A DNA stretch of 42,104 nucleotides from Bifidobacterium breve (lineage in GTDB: Bacteria; Myxococcota_A; UBA796; SXON01): positions 1-42,104 of the forward strand of contig CALQBK020000021.1 in the NCBI GenBank assembly GCA_943328795.2, in the 5' to 3' direction. The notes beneath the pieces were generated by a model. That model was not told the origin of the DNA, searched no databases, and worked only from the letters and a program-made list of their open reading frames with translations. Positions 33,142 through 42,104 of the stretch are shown piece by piece. The translations under genes and the position numbers were made by a program. How positions within the stretch are numbered: the first letter of the stretch is position 1; every line of letters starts with the position of its first letter.

Positions 33142-34509
33142 CTACGCCTCGATGTCCGAGAGACCGTCGGTCGCGAGCCCCTCGTCCGCGCCGAACGACG
33201 CCGCGGAGATGCCCATCGCCCGGATCACCGAGAGCATCACGGACGACGCGTTCTCCTGCGTGTACGAGCGGTAGTGGTAGCCGGTCTTCAGCGCGCCGCA
33301 GCCCCCGCCGGCGACCAGGATCGGCATGTCGTCGAGCGAATGGGTCCGGCCCTGCGACACCTCCGAGGCGGCCATCACCACGCAGTGGTCGAGCAACGTT
33401 GCGTCGCCTTCCACCACGTTGGACATCGCCGTGAGCAGGTAAGCGAGCTCCGCGACGCAGTCGGCGGTGATCATACGCACCTCCGTCTGCGGGTCGGGCT
33501 CGTCGTGGGTCAACGAGTGGTGCCCAGCGCTCGCGTCGGGGAACAGGATGTCGGCTACCGGGTCGGTCAGGTAGTGGCTGAACACCCGGGTTTGGTCACA
33601 AGCGAGCGCCATCGTGATCATGTCGCACATCGCCCGCGACCGGGCGGAGATCTGGGGCCGCCCGTCGACGTCCGCAAAATCGGCGGTGAAGGCCGGGGGT
33701 TGGGAGCACGCTGCCAAGTCGGGCGGATCCTCTTGGAGCTTCGCGAGCCGCGTCTCCAAGTCGCGAACTCCGTCCAAGTGCTGCTCCAGGCGGGCCTTGT
33801 CCGCCGTACCCACCCTCGACTGGAGGGCCGCGATGTCCTCCATCACGGAGTCGAGGATGCTCTGGCGAAGCCCAAGCGAAGGGTCGACGACGCCCTCCTC
33901 CCCAGGAGCGCGGAAGGTGTCGCCGAACAGGCGCTCGTACAGCGTGTACGGGTCCGTCTCCGGGTAGTTGCGGCTCGATGGTCCGTTCCAGCTCTGCCCG
34001 TCACAGTCGGTCCCGCCGGTCTGGATCGACGGGAAGATGGTGTCCCCGCCGATCTCGTTGGCGATCAGCTGGTCGATGGTCGGGCCGGCGAACGTGTACT
34101 CGTCGTTCACGGTGTCGAGGCCCATGCCAGTGAGGAGCCCCGCGGCCCCCGACGTGTGCGGCTCGGTGTTGGGGAGCTTTACCGACATCCCCGAGACCAC
34201 GCTGACCCAAGCCTTGACGTCCGACAGGGGCGTCAGCAGCTCAGAGAGCTCCCAGTCGTACCCCTCGGTCCCGGGCACCCAGTACTCGGGGACGTTCCCG
34301 TTGCCCCAGAAGAAGAGCCCAAAACGGGTAGGGAACCCATCGTCGCAGGCGCGCGCCTTGCGCCCGGCGAAGATCTCGAGCCAGGGCAACGACAACGCCA
34401 CGACCGAGCCGCGGAACAGGCCCTTCAGCACAGTGCGGCGCGAGAACCCGCCATGTTGTTGGCGAACGCCCGGCAGCCGGCGCTTCAACAGCGGGGGGAC
34501 GGGCTTCAT
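33142..34509 (-). CDS. DUF1552 protein with Tat signal
   Basis: A 455-residue DUF1552-family protein. The twin-arginine leader FSRRTVLKGLFRGSVVALSLPWLE (Arg pair near 24-25) predicts folded export by Tat, often meaning a bound cofactor or metal. Conserved-looking family segments are FGLFFWGNGNVPEYW, PHTSGAAGLLTG, SIQTGG and HHSLTHDE. DUF1552 proteins are found in Planctomycetes and Myxococcota, usually beside DUF1592 genes; biochemical function is unknown to me. The start is fixed by an ATGA overlap with the DUF1592 stop (ATG 34509-34507, TGA 34508-34506). The downstream lipoprotein starts immediately after its TAG. Confidence 0.9.
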   Translation of the reverse strand: MKPVPPLLKRRLPGVRQQHGGFSRRTVLKGLFRGSVVALSLPWLEIFAGRKARACDDGFPTRFGLFFWGNGNVPEYWVPGTEGYDWELSELLTPLSDVKAWVSVVSGMSVKLPNTEPHTSGAAGLLTGMGLDTVNDEYTFAGPTIDQLIANEIGGDTIFPSIQTGGTDCDGQSWNGPSSRNYPETDPYTLYERLFGDTFRAPGEEGVVDPSLGLRQSILDSVMEDIAALQSRVGTADKARLEQHLDGVRDLETRLAKLQEDPPDLAACSQPPAFTADFADVDGRPQISARSRAMCDMITMALACDQTRVFSHYLTDPVADILFPDASAGHHSLTHDEPDPQTEVRMITADCVAELAYLLTAMSNVVEGDATLLDHCVVMAASEVSQGRTHSLDDMPILVAGGGCGALKTGYHYRSYTQENASSVMLSVIRAMGISAASFGADEGLATDGLSDIEA

Positions 34510-36077
34510 TGCTCCACCTCGCCCAACCGACGAAACCCGCTGCTGGCCGCGATGTCCCGGATCAACCACTGGACGCGGTACCCGCTGTCTGCGAACCCGG
34601 CGGAGTGCCAGTCGATCAGCGGATCCTCGGCGTCCGACGCCGCGTGGCCCGTCGCATACTGGTAGAGCGTGCGGGAGAAGCACGGCGCGAGGTTGCTGTT
34701 CGCCCGAACCGCCGAAGCGAGGGACCAAGCGTCTGGGAACATCACGCCGTCCAAGTCCCCCGAGGGGTCGATCGTGTTTCCATTCTCCGTGTCCCGCCAG
34801 CCACCCAACCCGTCGAAATTCTCAAACCCGAGGCCGATCGGGTCCGTTTGGACGTGGCACACCGCGCACCCCTCGTTCGACATGTGCTCCTCGAGGCGAT
34901 CGCGCATGGTGGGGTAGCCGTCGGAGGGCTCGGGGATGGACGTGTCGACGTCCGCCGGCGGTGGGGAGAGGGGCTGGCAGAGCAGCACCTCGCGGATGAA
35001 CTTGCCGCGGCGGGTCGGGGAAGTGGAGGTCGGATGGGCTTGGAGAGCAAGGAAGCTCACCTCGCCGAGGAAGCCGCGCCGGCCACCGTCAGCCGGGAGC
35101 GTCGTCTTGGCGAACCCGTCCATCGATGGCGCAGGCACCCGGTAGATGGTGGCCAACTTTGGGTCGAGGAAGGCGGTCTGGGTGGTGAAGAAGTCGCGGT
35201 AGTCCCCGTCGTCGTCGAACGTGAGCCACTCGGCGAGCGAGAGCGTCTCCTCGCGAGCGCTCGCGCCTACGCTGGAGCTCGCGTGCACGTACACGGTGGG
35301 GTCCTTGCTCAAGTCGTCCAACTCGTACAGCGTGAGCATCTCGTTGAAGAAGTTGCGGATCCCCGCGCGGGCCCGGTCGTCCGACAGCATCCGGTCGACC
35401 TGGGCGTCGATCCCCGCGTCGGTGACCAAGTCCCCCGCCTCCCCCGCCGCGATGAGCTCCTCGTCGGGCGTCGAATTCCACAGGAAGTACGCGAGGCGCG
35501 TGCTCATCTCCAGGCTCGTGTAGCGCCGCTCGCCCGGGGCGTCGGGGTCATCCTCCCCCAGCTCCACGCGGTAGACGAAGTACGGCGACTCCAGCAGCGC
35601 GGCGATGCCGTAAGTGAGCCCCTCGTCCCAGCTCCCGAGCGTAGCCGTCGCCTCGGACGCGATCGTCGCGATGCGATCGAGCTCAGCGTCCGACAGCGGC
35701 CGACGCCACGCGCGGCGGCCAAGCGCCTGGAGCACCGTCCGGCTGCACGCGTCGTCTGCCGTGTCGCACGACACCAAGGCGGTCCGCAGCTCGTCGCTCG
35801 CCATCACCTGGTCCGCGACATCGAACGCGGCGGTCTCGTACTGCTCGACGCCGAGCGAAGACAAGGAGTTCACCGTCCCGCCGATCACCAACAAGCCATC
35901 GGACGCCGCATCCGGCTCGATGTCGTCCGGGACCACGACGGCGTCGCCGAACAAGGACTGGATCGAGTTCCCGTACTGCGCGTGCGTCAGGCGCTTGAGC
36001 ACCGGCCCGGCGGGCTCCACCACCGGGGCGCTCTCGCGCACGGGGTCTACAGTCGCGCACGCGAGGAGGAGCAGCAT
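34506..36077 (-). CDS. DUF1592 multidomain lipoprotein with CxxCH motif
   Basis: A 523-residue exported protein with the DUF1587-1595-1592-1588-1585 order usual for this family. The leader MLLLLAC places a lipobox cysteine at 7. LTHAQYGNSIQSLFG near 30 is DUF1587-like. LAYFLWNSTPDEELIAAGEAG and RNFFNEML belong to DUF1592. TSTSPTRRGKFIREVLLCQP begins DUF1588. CAVCH at 404-408, within GCAVCHVQTDPIGLGFENFD, could bind one c-type heme; the full N-terminal cytochrome domain seen in many planctomycete versions is absent. TLYQYATG near the end is DUF1585-like. It heads a tightly coupled operon and sits 63 nt after the acyltransferase stop. Confidence 0.9.
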   Translation of the reverse strand: MLLLLACATVDPVRESAPVVEPAGPVLKRLTHAQYGNSIQSLFGDAVVVPDDIEPDAASDGLLVIGGTVNSLSSLGVEQYETAAFDVADQVMASDELRTALVSCDTADDACSRTVLQALGRRAWRRPLSDAELDRIATIASEATATLGSWDEGLTYGIAALLESPYFVYRVELGEDDPDAPGERRYTSLEMSTRLAYFLWNSTPDEELIAAGEAGDLVTDAGIDAQVDRMLSDDRARAGIRNFFNEMLTLYELDDLSKDPTVYVHASSSVGASAREETLSLAEWLTFDDDGDYRDFFTTQTAFLDPKLATIYRVPAPSMDGFAKTTLPADGGRRGFLGEVSFLALQAHPTSTSPTRRGKFIREVLLCQPLSPPPADVDTSIPEPSDGYPTMRDRLEEHMSNEGCAVCHVQTDPIGLGFENFDGLGGWRDTENGNTIDPSGDLDGVMFPDAWSLASAVRANSNLAPCFSRTLYQYATGHAASDAEDPLIDWHSAGFADSGYRVQWLIRDIAASSGFRRLGEVEQ

Positions 36078-36121
36078 GCGCCAATCATAACCCTGATCCG
36101 CGCACGAGGGGCCCGGCGCGA

Positions 36122-36154
36122 ACCGCTGGGTGAACGGCGTTCACCGCCAGCGGT
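36122..36154 (-). terminator. 14-bp stem hairpin overlapping the acyltransferase stop
   Basis: ACCGCTGG (36122-36129) plus GTGAAC (36130-36135) pair with GTTCAC (36139-36144) plus CCAGCGGT (36147-36154), with a GGC loop and a 2-nt bulge. It contains the acyltransferase stop and could end the waaA-lpxK-acyltransferase transcript, separating it from the DUF1592 operon 45 nt further on. Confidence 0.6.
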
Positions 36155-36941
36155 CGTGCAGCCACAGCCAGCCGCTGGGCTCCTCGCGGATCCGCGCCTC
36201 GTAGTAGGCGTTGCAGGCATCGGTGATGGCCTGGACGTCGGCCTCCTTGTCCCCCGTCGGCTCCGGCATCTGAAACGGCTGACACTCGAACCGGTGCTGC
36301 CCGGGGCCCACGCGCCGCTGCCACACCGCGAACACCGGCCGCTGCGTCTTCAGCCACATCACCCCGAGCGCCGGGGAGGTCTTGCACGGCCGGCCAAAGA
36401 ACAGGCTCGGGATTCCCTTGTTCAGCCGCTGGTCCTGGATCAGCAGCAACGAGCGACCGGCTTCGAGCGCCGCGTAGCCATCCGCGAGAGTCGAGCCCGT
36501 CTCGAGGAACAAGAGCCCGTGCTTCGCGCGGAGCGAGGCCATCTTCTCCCGCGCCCAACGCCCCGACGGGGTCCGCACGAACGTCGCGAGGGGCACGGCC
36601 CGCGCTGCGACCAAGAGCCCCAGGTCCCACGCCCCGGAGTGCGCACCGATGAGCAAGCTGCCCGGCGGGACAAGCTCCGCGCCAATCGCGGGGGAAGCCT
36701 GCCCCGTGCGGTCGAACACGACGAGCTCGATGTACGAGAGCACGATGTCGTGCATCATGCGAACCAGCGTGCGCCGGACCTGCGGGGCGTCGAAGGCTGG
36801 GAACGCCCTCCGCAGGTTGTCCGCGGCGAGCCTCCGGCGGATCGGAAGGATGAACCACCATACCCAAGCGACACACCACGCGAGCGGGTCGGCCACGGAC
36901 AATGGGATCCGCGCCATCACCCAAGCCAGCACGCCCAACAC
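36141..36941 (-). CDS. LpxL-type lipid A acyltransferase
   Basis: A 266-residue inner-membrane acyltransferase of the LpxL/LpxM (HtrB/MsbB) family, which adds secondary acyl chains to Kdo-lipid A. The N-terminus has a membrane segment (about 15-33) followed by RRRLAADNLRRAFP, a family hallmark. The catalytic HX4D motif is intact: GAHSGAWDL, His101 and Asp106. A later LLLIQDQRLNKGIPSLFFGRPC segment is also conserved. The GTG start (36941-36939) directly follows the TGA of the WaaA-LpxK fusion, so it is made right after the Kdo transferase/kinase. Acyl chain and position cannot be told. Confidence 0.9.
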   Translation of the reverse strand: MLGVLAWVMARIPLSVADPLAWCVAWVWWFILPIRRRLAADNLRRAFPAFDAPQVRRTLVRMMHDIVLSYIELVVFDRTGQASPAIGAELVPPGSLLIGAHSGAWDLGLLVAARAVPLATFVRTPSGRWAREKMASLRAKHGLLFLETGSTLADGYAALEAGRSLLLIQDQRLNKGIPSLFFGRPCKTSPALGVMWLKTQRPVFAVWQRRVGPGQHRFECQPFQMPEPTGDKEADVQAITDACNAYYEARIREEPSGWLWLHDRWR

Positions 36942-39083
36942 TCAGCGCCCCCGTGCCAGCGCGGCCAAGCGGTCCCGCAGCTCTTCTTCGCCCGACAGGA
37001 ACTCCCAGTCGAGCACCAGCGCCCATGCGGGCCAATCGAAGGGCAACCGCGCGGCGTCCTTCTCGGTCGTGACCAACACGTGGGAGTCGCCCAGGCCCTC
37101 GAGCACGGCGAGGTCCTCGGGGGTGTAGCGGTGATGGTCCGGGTAGACGAACGTGCGCGCGGGCGGGTGGCCGACGTCCCGGAGGTGACGAAAGACCCCG
37201 CCAGGCCGCGCGATACCCGCGAACGCCGCGACGGGGAGGGCAGGCAACGCGTCCAGCGGGTACCGCCGCCCCTCGTGGAGCCAACCCACGGGCCGGTACC
37301 GGGCGCGGACCATCAACGTGCCGGGGGCAACGAACGCCCGCATCGACGGCGGGAGTTGGCCCTGGTCGCTTCCCGCGTGGTTGAGCCAGATCACGTCAGC
37401 CCGTCGCAGCGCCCGCAGCGGGAGGCGCCGACTCCCGACCGGGATCAGGCCGTCCTCGCCGGGAAAGCGGGCGTCGACGACCACGATCTCCAGGTCCTTC
37501 GCAATGCTCCGCACCTGCAACGCGTCGTCGAGCACGGCGACCGGCCGGGACCCGCTCCCCGAGCGCGAAAACGCCTCGACGACACCCCGCACGCGGTCGG
37601 GCGACGACACCACCGGGACCCCGCGCCGCGCGAGCATCGTGAGCTCATCGCCGAGCTCGCCGGCCTCCCCCGAGGTCCGCACGTCGGACCCCGGATCGCG
37701 ACCGTACCCGCGCGACACCACGGTGCCGGACACGACCCCAGCCACCCACGCCGCGACAGGGGTCTTGCCCGCGCCCCCGGCGGTCAGCGAGCCAACCGAG
37801 ATCACGTGGCCGCCCGGCACCCGCCGACGAGCACCAAGCGCGTCTCGCACGGCCGCAGCCGCAGCCCACGCCGGGACCAACGGCCACAACCACGGCCGCA
37901 ACGCGCGCTCCTTCGGCGTCTCCGCGTCCCAAGCGACCTCCAGCGCGCGCACTGTCGCCTCCGCAGCTCGCGCCGACTTGGGCACGCGCCGGGGGGCCTG
38001 GAGCGCGGCCTGCAGCGCCGACGTGACCGCCGCGGGGGTGCGGGCGACGAACCCCGCGACCCCCTCCCACGCGCCCGGGTTCGCGCCGGTGAACGGCCCG
38101 TGTACGACCGGGCACCCCGCGGCGACCGCCTCCGCGGGGGAGTGCCCGCCGACCGCCTCGCGGAAGGTCCCGCCTACGAACGCCGCAGCAGCCCCCGCGT
38201 ACAGCGTCCCGAGCTCGCCGATCGTGTCGAGCAGCAGCACGTCGATCTCGGGCCGGACGACATCCGGATCCTCGTCGTCGTCCCCGAGGCGCGTCCGGCG
38301 CTCGGCGGCGCCCGACATCGCCTGGACCAACTTCCACACGTCCTCGAACCGCGCAGGGTCACGCGGGGCGAGCACCAGCTGCGGCCGCGGCGCGATCTCG
38401 GACACGGCTGCCATCAGCGCGCGCTCCTCCCCGGGGTGCGTGCTCCCGCCGATCACCACGGGGCGCGTGAACCGCAACGCAGGCTTGCCGAACGTCGCCT
38501 CCAGCTTGAGGTCGCCTACCGCGATGCCCCCGAGCTCCCGCGCGGTCGGGAGGTCCGGCGCGACCCACGACAGGTCCCGCGTGAGCCCCTCCCAAAGCCA
38601 CGGCACCGCCTTCCACCGCCGCAGCCCCGAGCCCAGCCTCGCGTTCACCACGGCCACGGGGATGCCCCGGTCCCTGCAGCCCTCCAGCAGCACCGGCCAC
38701 AGCTCGGCCTCCGCCAGCACCAAGCAGCGCGGCCGCACCCGGTCGAGGAACGCGTTCACCGCGAAGGGGACGTCCACCGGCGCGTACGCCGACTGGTCCG
38801 CGCCAACGTCCTGGGGCCGCGCGTTCACCGAGGTGCACGTGCGCAGGATCGCGACGGGGCCCAGCGCCGCGCGGATCGCAGGGATCAACGCGGACGCGAC
38901 GCGCCCCTCTCCCAGGCTCGCCGCGTGGATCCAAACGGCGCCCGGCTCGACCTCGGAGACCACGAGCCCAAGGCGCTCGCGCGCGCCCCCCCGGAGCTTC
39001 GGGTGCGTGACCACCACGAGCGCGACCAGCGGCGTCGCCGCCCACGCGAGGGCCTGGAGCACGAAGAGCGCGAGGAGGTACAT
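36942..39083 (-). CDS. waaA-lpxK: Fusion of Kdo transferase (WaaA) and lipid A 4'-kinase (LpxK)
   Basis: A 713-residue bifunctional protein. Residues 1-390 are WaaA/KdtA-like: N-terminal anchor (1-27), catalytic-base region GGARERLG (Glu36), VWIHAASLGEG, LAEAELWP, GGSTHPGEE and GGHSPAEAVAAGCPVVHGP. Residues about 395-713 are LpxK-like: Walker A SVGSLTAGGAGKTP (Lys440), VSRGYGRD, LDDALQ (Asp519-520), AGIARPGGVFRHL, YPDHHRYTPEDL and LVTTEKDAARL. The first half transfers Kdo to the lipid IVA disaccharide; the second phosphorylates the 4' position. These are normally separate proteins acting in sequence at the cytoplasmic face. No stop or frameshift separates the halves. The ribosome-binding site is weak. 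The acyltransferase follows with no gap. Confidence 0.94.
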   Translation of the reverse strand: MYLLALFVLQALAWAATPLVALVVVTHPKLRGGARERLGLVVSEVEPGAVWIHAASLGEGRVASALIPAIRAALGPVAILRTCTSVNARPQDVGADQSAYAPVDVPFAVNAFLDRVRPRCLVLAEAELWPVLLEGCRDRGIPVAVVNARLGSGLRRWKAVPWLWEGLTRDLSWVAPDLPTARELGGIAVGDLKLEATFGKPALRFTRPVVIGGSTHPGEERALMAAVSEIAPRPQLVLAPRDPARFEDVWKLVQAMSGAAERRTRLGDDDEDPDVVRPEIDVLLLDTIGELGTLYAGAAAAFVGGTFREAVGGHSPAEAVAAGCPVVHGPFTGANPGAWEGVAGFVARTPAAVTSALQAALQAPRRVPKSARAAEATVRALEVAWDAETPKERALRPWLWPLVPAWAAAAAVRDALGARRRVPGGHVISVGSLTAGGAGKTPVAAWVAGVVSGTVVSRGYGRDPGSDVRTSGEAGELGDELTMLARRGVPVVSSPDRVRGVVEAFSRSGSGSRPVAVLDDALQVRSIAKDLEIVVVDARFPGEDGLIPVGSRRLPLRALRRADVIWLNHAGSDQGQLPPSMRAFVAPGTLMVRARYRPVGWLHEGRRYPLDALPALPVAAFAGIARPGGVFRHLRDVGHPPARTFVYPDHHRYTPEDLAVLEGLGDSHVLVTTEKDAARLPFDWPAWALVLDWEFLSGEEELRDRLAALARGR

Positions 39084-39228
39084 GGGGTGTTTTACTCGCT
39101 TTGGGGGGCTCGTGCTTCTCGCGCCGGCGGCGGCCCCCTCCCCCGCGCCTGTCCACCGCCTTCCCAGCGGTCCGGAGCGCGCACGGGTCGACCTCGGCGC
39201 GCCGGGCGACCTTTCTGATCCGCAGATC

Positions 39229-39256
39229 TTGACTCAGTCCAGATTTAGACTATATC
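39229..39256 (+). promoter_or_regulatory. perR-katG promoter (-35/-10)
   Basis: TTGACT at 39229-39234 and TATATC at 39251-39256 are separated by 16 bp, a reasonable sigma-70-type pair. Transcription would begin at about 39262-39264, which is the perR start codon, so the message should be leaderless. No Shine-Dalgarno sequence precedes the ATG. Confidence 0.65.
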
Positions 39257-39262
39257 TAAATC
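39242..39262 (+). promoter_or_regulatory. FurA/PerR-type operator abutting the start codon
   Basis: GATTTAGA (39242-39249) and TCTAAATC (39255-39262) form an 8-5-8 inverted repeat in otherwise GC-rich DNA. It covers the -10 and ends one base before the perR ATG. The shape is like PerR/Fur boxes, so repression of its own operon is expected, with release under peroxide or metal change. Confidence 0.8.
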
Positions 39263-41958
<2,696 letters not shown>

Positions 41959-41962
41959 GCGG

Positions 41963-41990
41963 CAGGGGCCGGGCGAGAGCCCGGCCCCTG
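41963..41990 (+). terminator. katG terminator hairpin
   Basis: CAGGGGCCGGGC (41963-41974) pairs perfectly with GCCCGGCCCCTG (41979-41990) around a GAGA tetraloop, starting 4 nt after the katG stop. It has no T-run but is the strongest simple hairpin in the window. Confidence 0.8.
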
Positions 41991-42016
41991 GGCCGCTCCG
42001 GGTGCCCCTCCCCGCC

Positions 42017-42055
42017 AAATGAAACGAAACTCAGAGACTGAGATTCGTTGCATTT
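42017..42055 (+). repeat. Dispersed palindromic repeat, copy C (after katG)
   Basis: AAATG-A-AACGAA-A-CTCAG-AGA-CTGAG-A-TTCGTT-G-CATTT: an 18-nt arm on each side of an AGA triloop, pairing except at two symmetric positions. It shares the 14-nt core CTCAGAGACTGAGA and flanking AACGAA/TCGTT with copies A and B, in the same sense as katG. This is the most symmetrical copy. The 49 bases after it, to the window edge, hold nothing I can call. Confidence 0.85.
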
Positions 42056-42104
42056 GTCCCAGGCTCGCGTGGACAATCAAGGCGTGTTCAAGTACACCAC
42101 GACG

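Noticed and set aside
34509-39218. A 1,569-codon open frame on the plus strand
   Set aside because: It runs antisense through five genes with strong motifs, is Arg/His/Pro-rich with no domain, and arises from the GC-rich third codon positions.

Overview
The window is GC-rich bacterial chromosome, densely packed and almost entirely coding. It most resembles an uncultured member of the Myxococcota (former Deltaproteobacteria). The evidence is an adjacent DUF1592/DUF1552 pair, many short-leader lipoproteins with Asp/Thr/Gly-rich linkers after the lipobox cysteine, a MYXO-CTERM-like C-terminus, and a Gram-negative lipid A/Kdo gene set. No insertion sequences, phage genes or CRISPR arrays were seen, so this reads as chromosomal core plus lineage-specific envelope genes.

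Layout. (1) 1-3593, plus strand: a sulfatase-fold lipoprotein with TPRs, coupled to a TPR protein. (2) 9532-3607, minus strand: a four-gene operon of membrane sulfatase-fold protein, LpxL-like acyltransferase, type I phosphodiesterase-like protein and glycosyltransferase. It diverges from (3) 9695-13565: a long Ala/Lys- and Ser/Arg/Asp-rich outer-membrane-type protein and a membrane protein with a helical C-terminal domain. (4) 13630-15527: glutaredoxin-like protein, UbiB-type kinase and a convincing selenocysteine tRNA (selC) whose 3' end overlaps the antisense end of (5) a BNR-repeat surface protein. (6) 17857-19949: a DUF362/4Fe-4S protein coupled to an S66 LD-carboxypeptidase. (7) SppA, an alpha/beta hydrolase lacking its nucleophile, a DegS-like lipoprotein protease, an MBL hydrolase and a TolC-like protein. 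(8) A lipoprotein diverging from tryptophan 2,3-dioxygenase, then phosphoenolpyruvate synthase. (9) 36077-31217, minus strand: a four-gene translationally coupled operon of DUF1592, Tat-exported DUF1552, a lipoprotein and an alpha/beta hydrolase lipoprotein. (10) 39083-36141: a WaaA-LpxK fusion and an LpxL-type acyltransferase (lipid A/Kdo assembly). (11) 39263-41958: a FurA/PerR regulator and KatG with a self-operator abutting the start codon.

Two sequence-level structures stand out. A dispersed imperfect-palindrome repeat of about 38 nt occurs three times, each time just after a gene and in the same orientation as that gene; two copies flank ppsA as direct repeats. The perR-katG promoter appears to give a leaderless perR message, with the operator covering the -10. 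The best candidate for an undescribed protein system is the DUF1592/DUF1552/lipoprotein/hydrolase operon. All functional statements come from reading motifs by eye; no database search was run.
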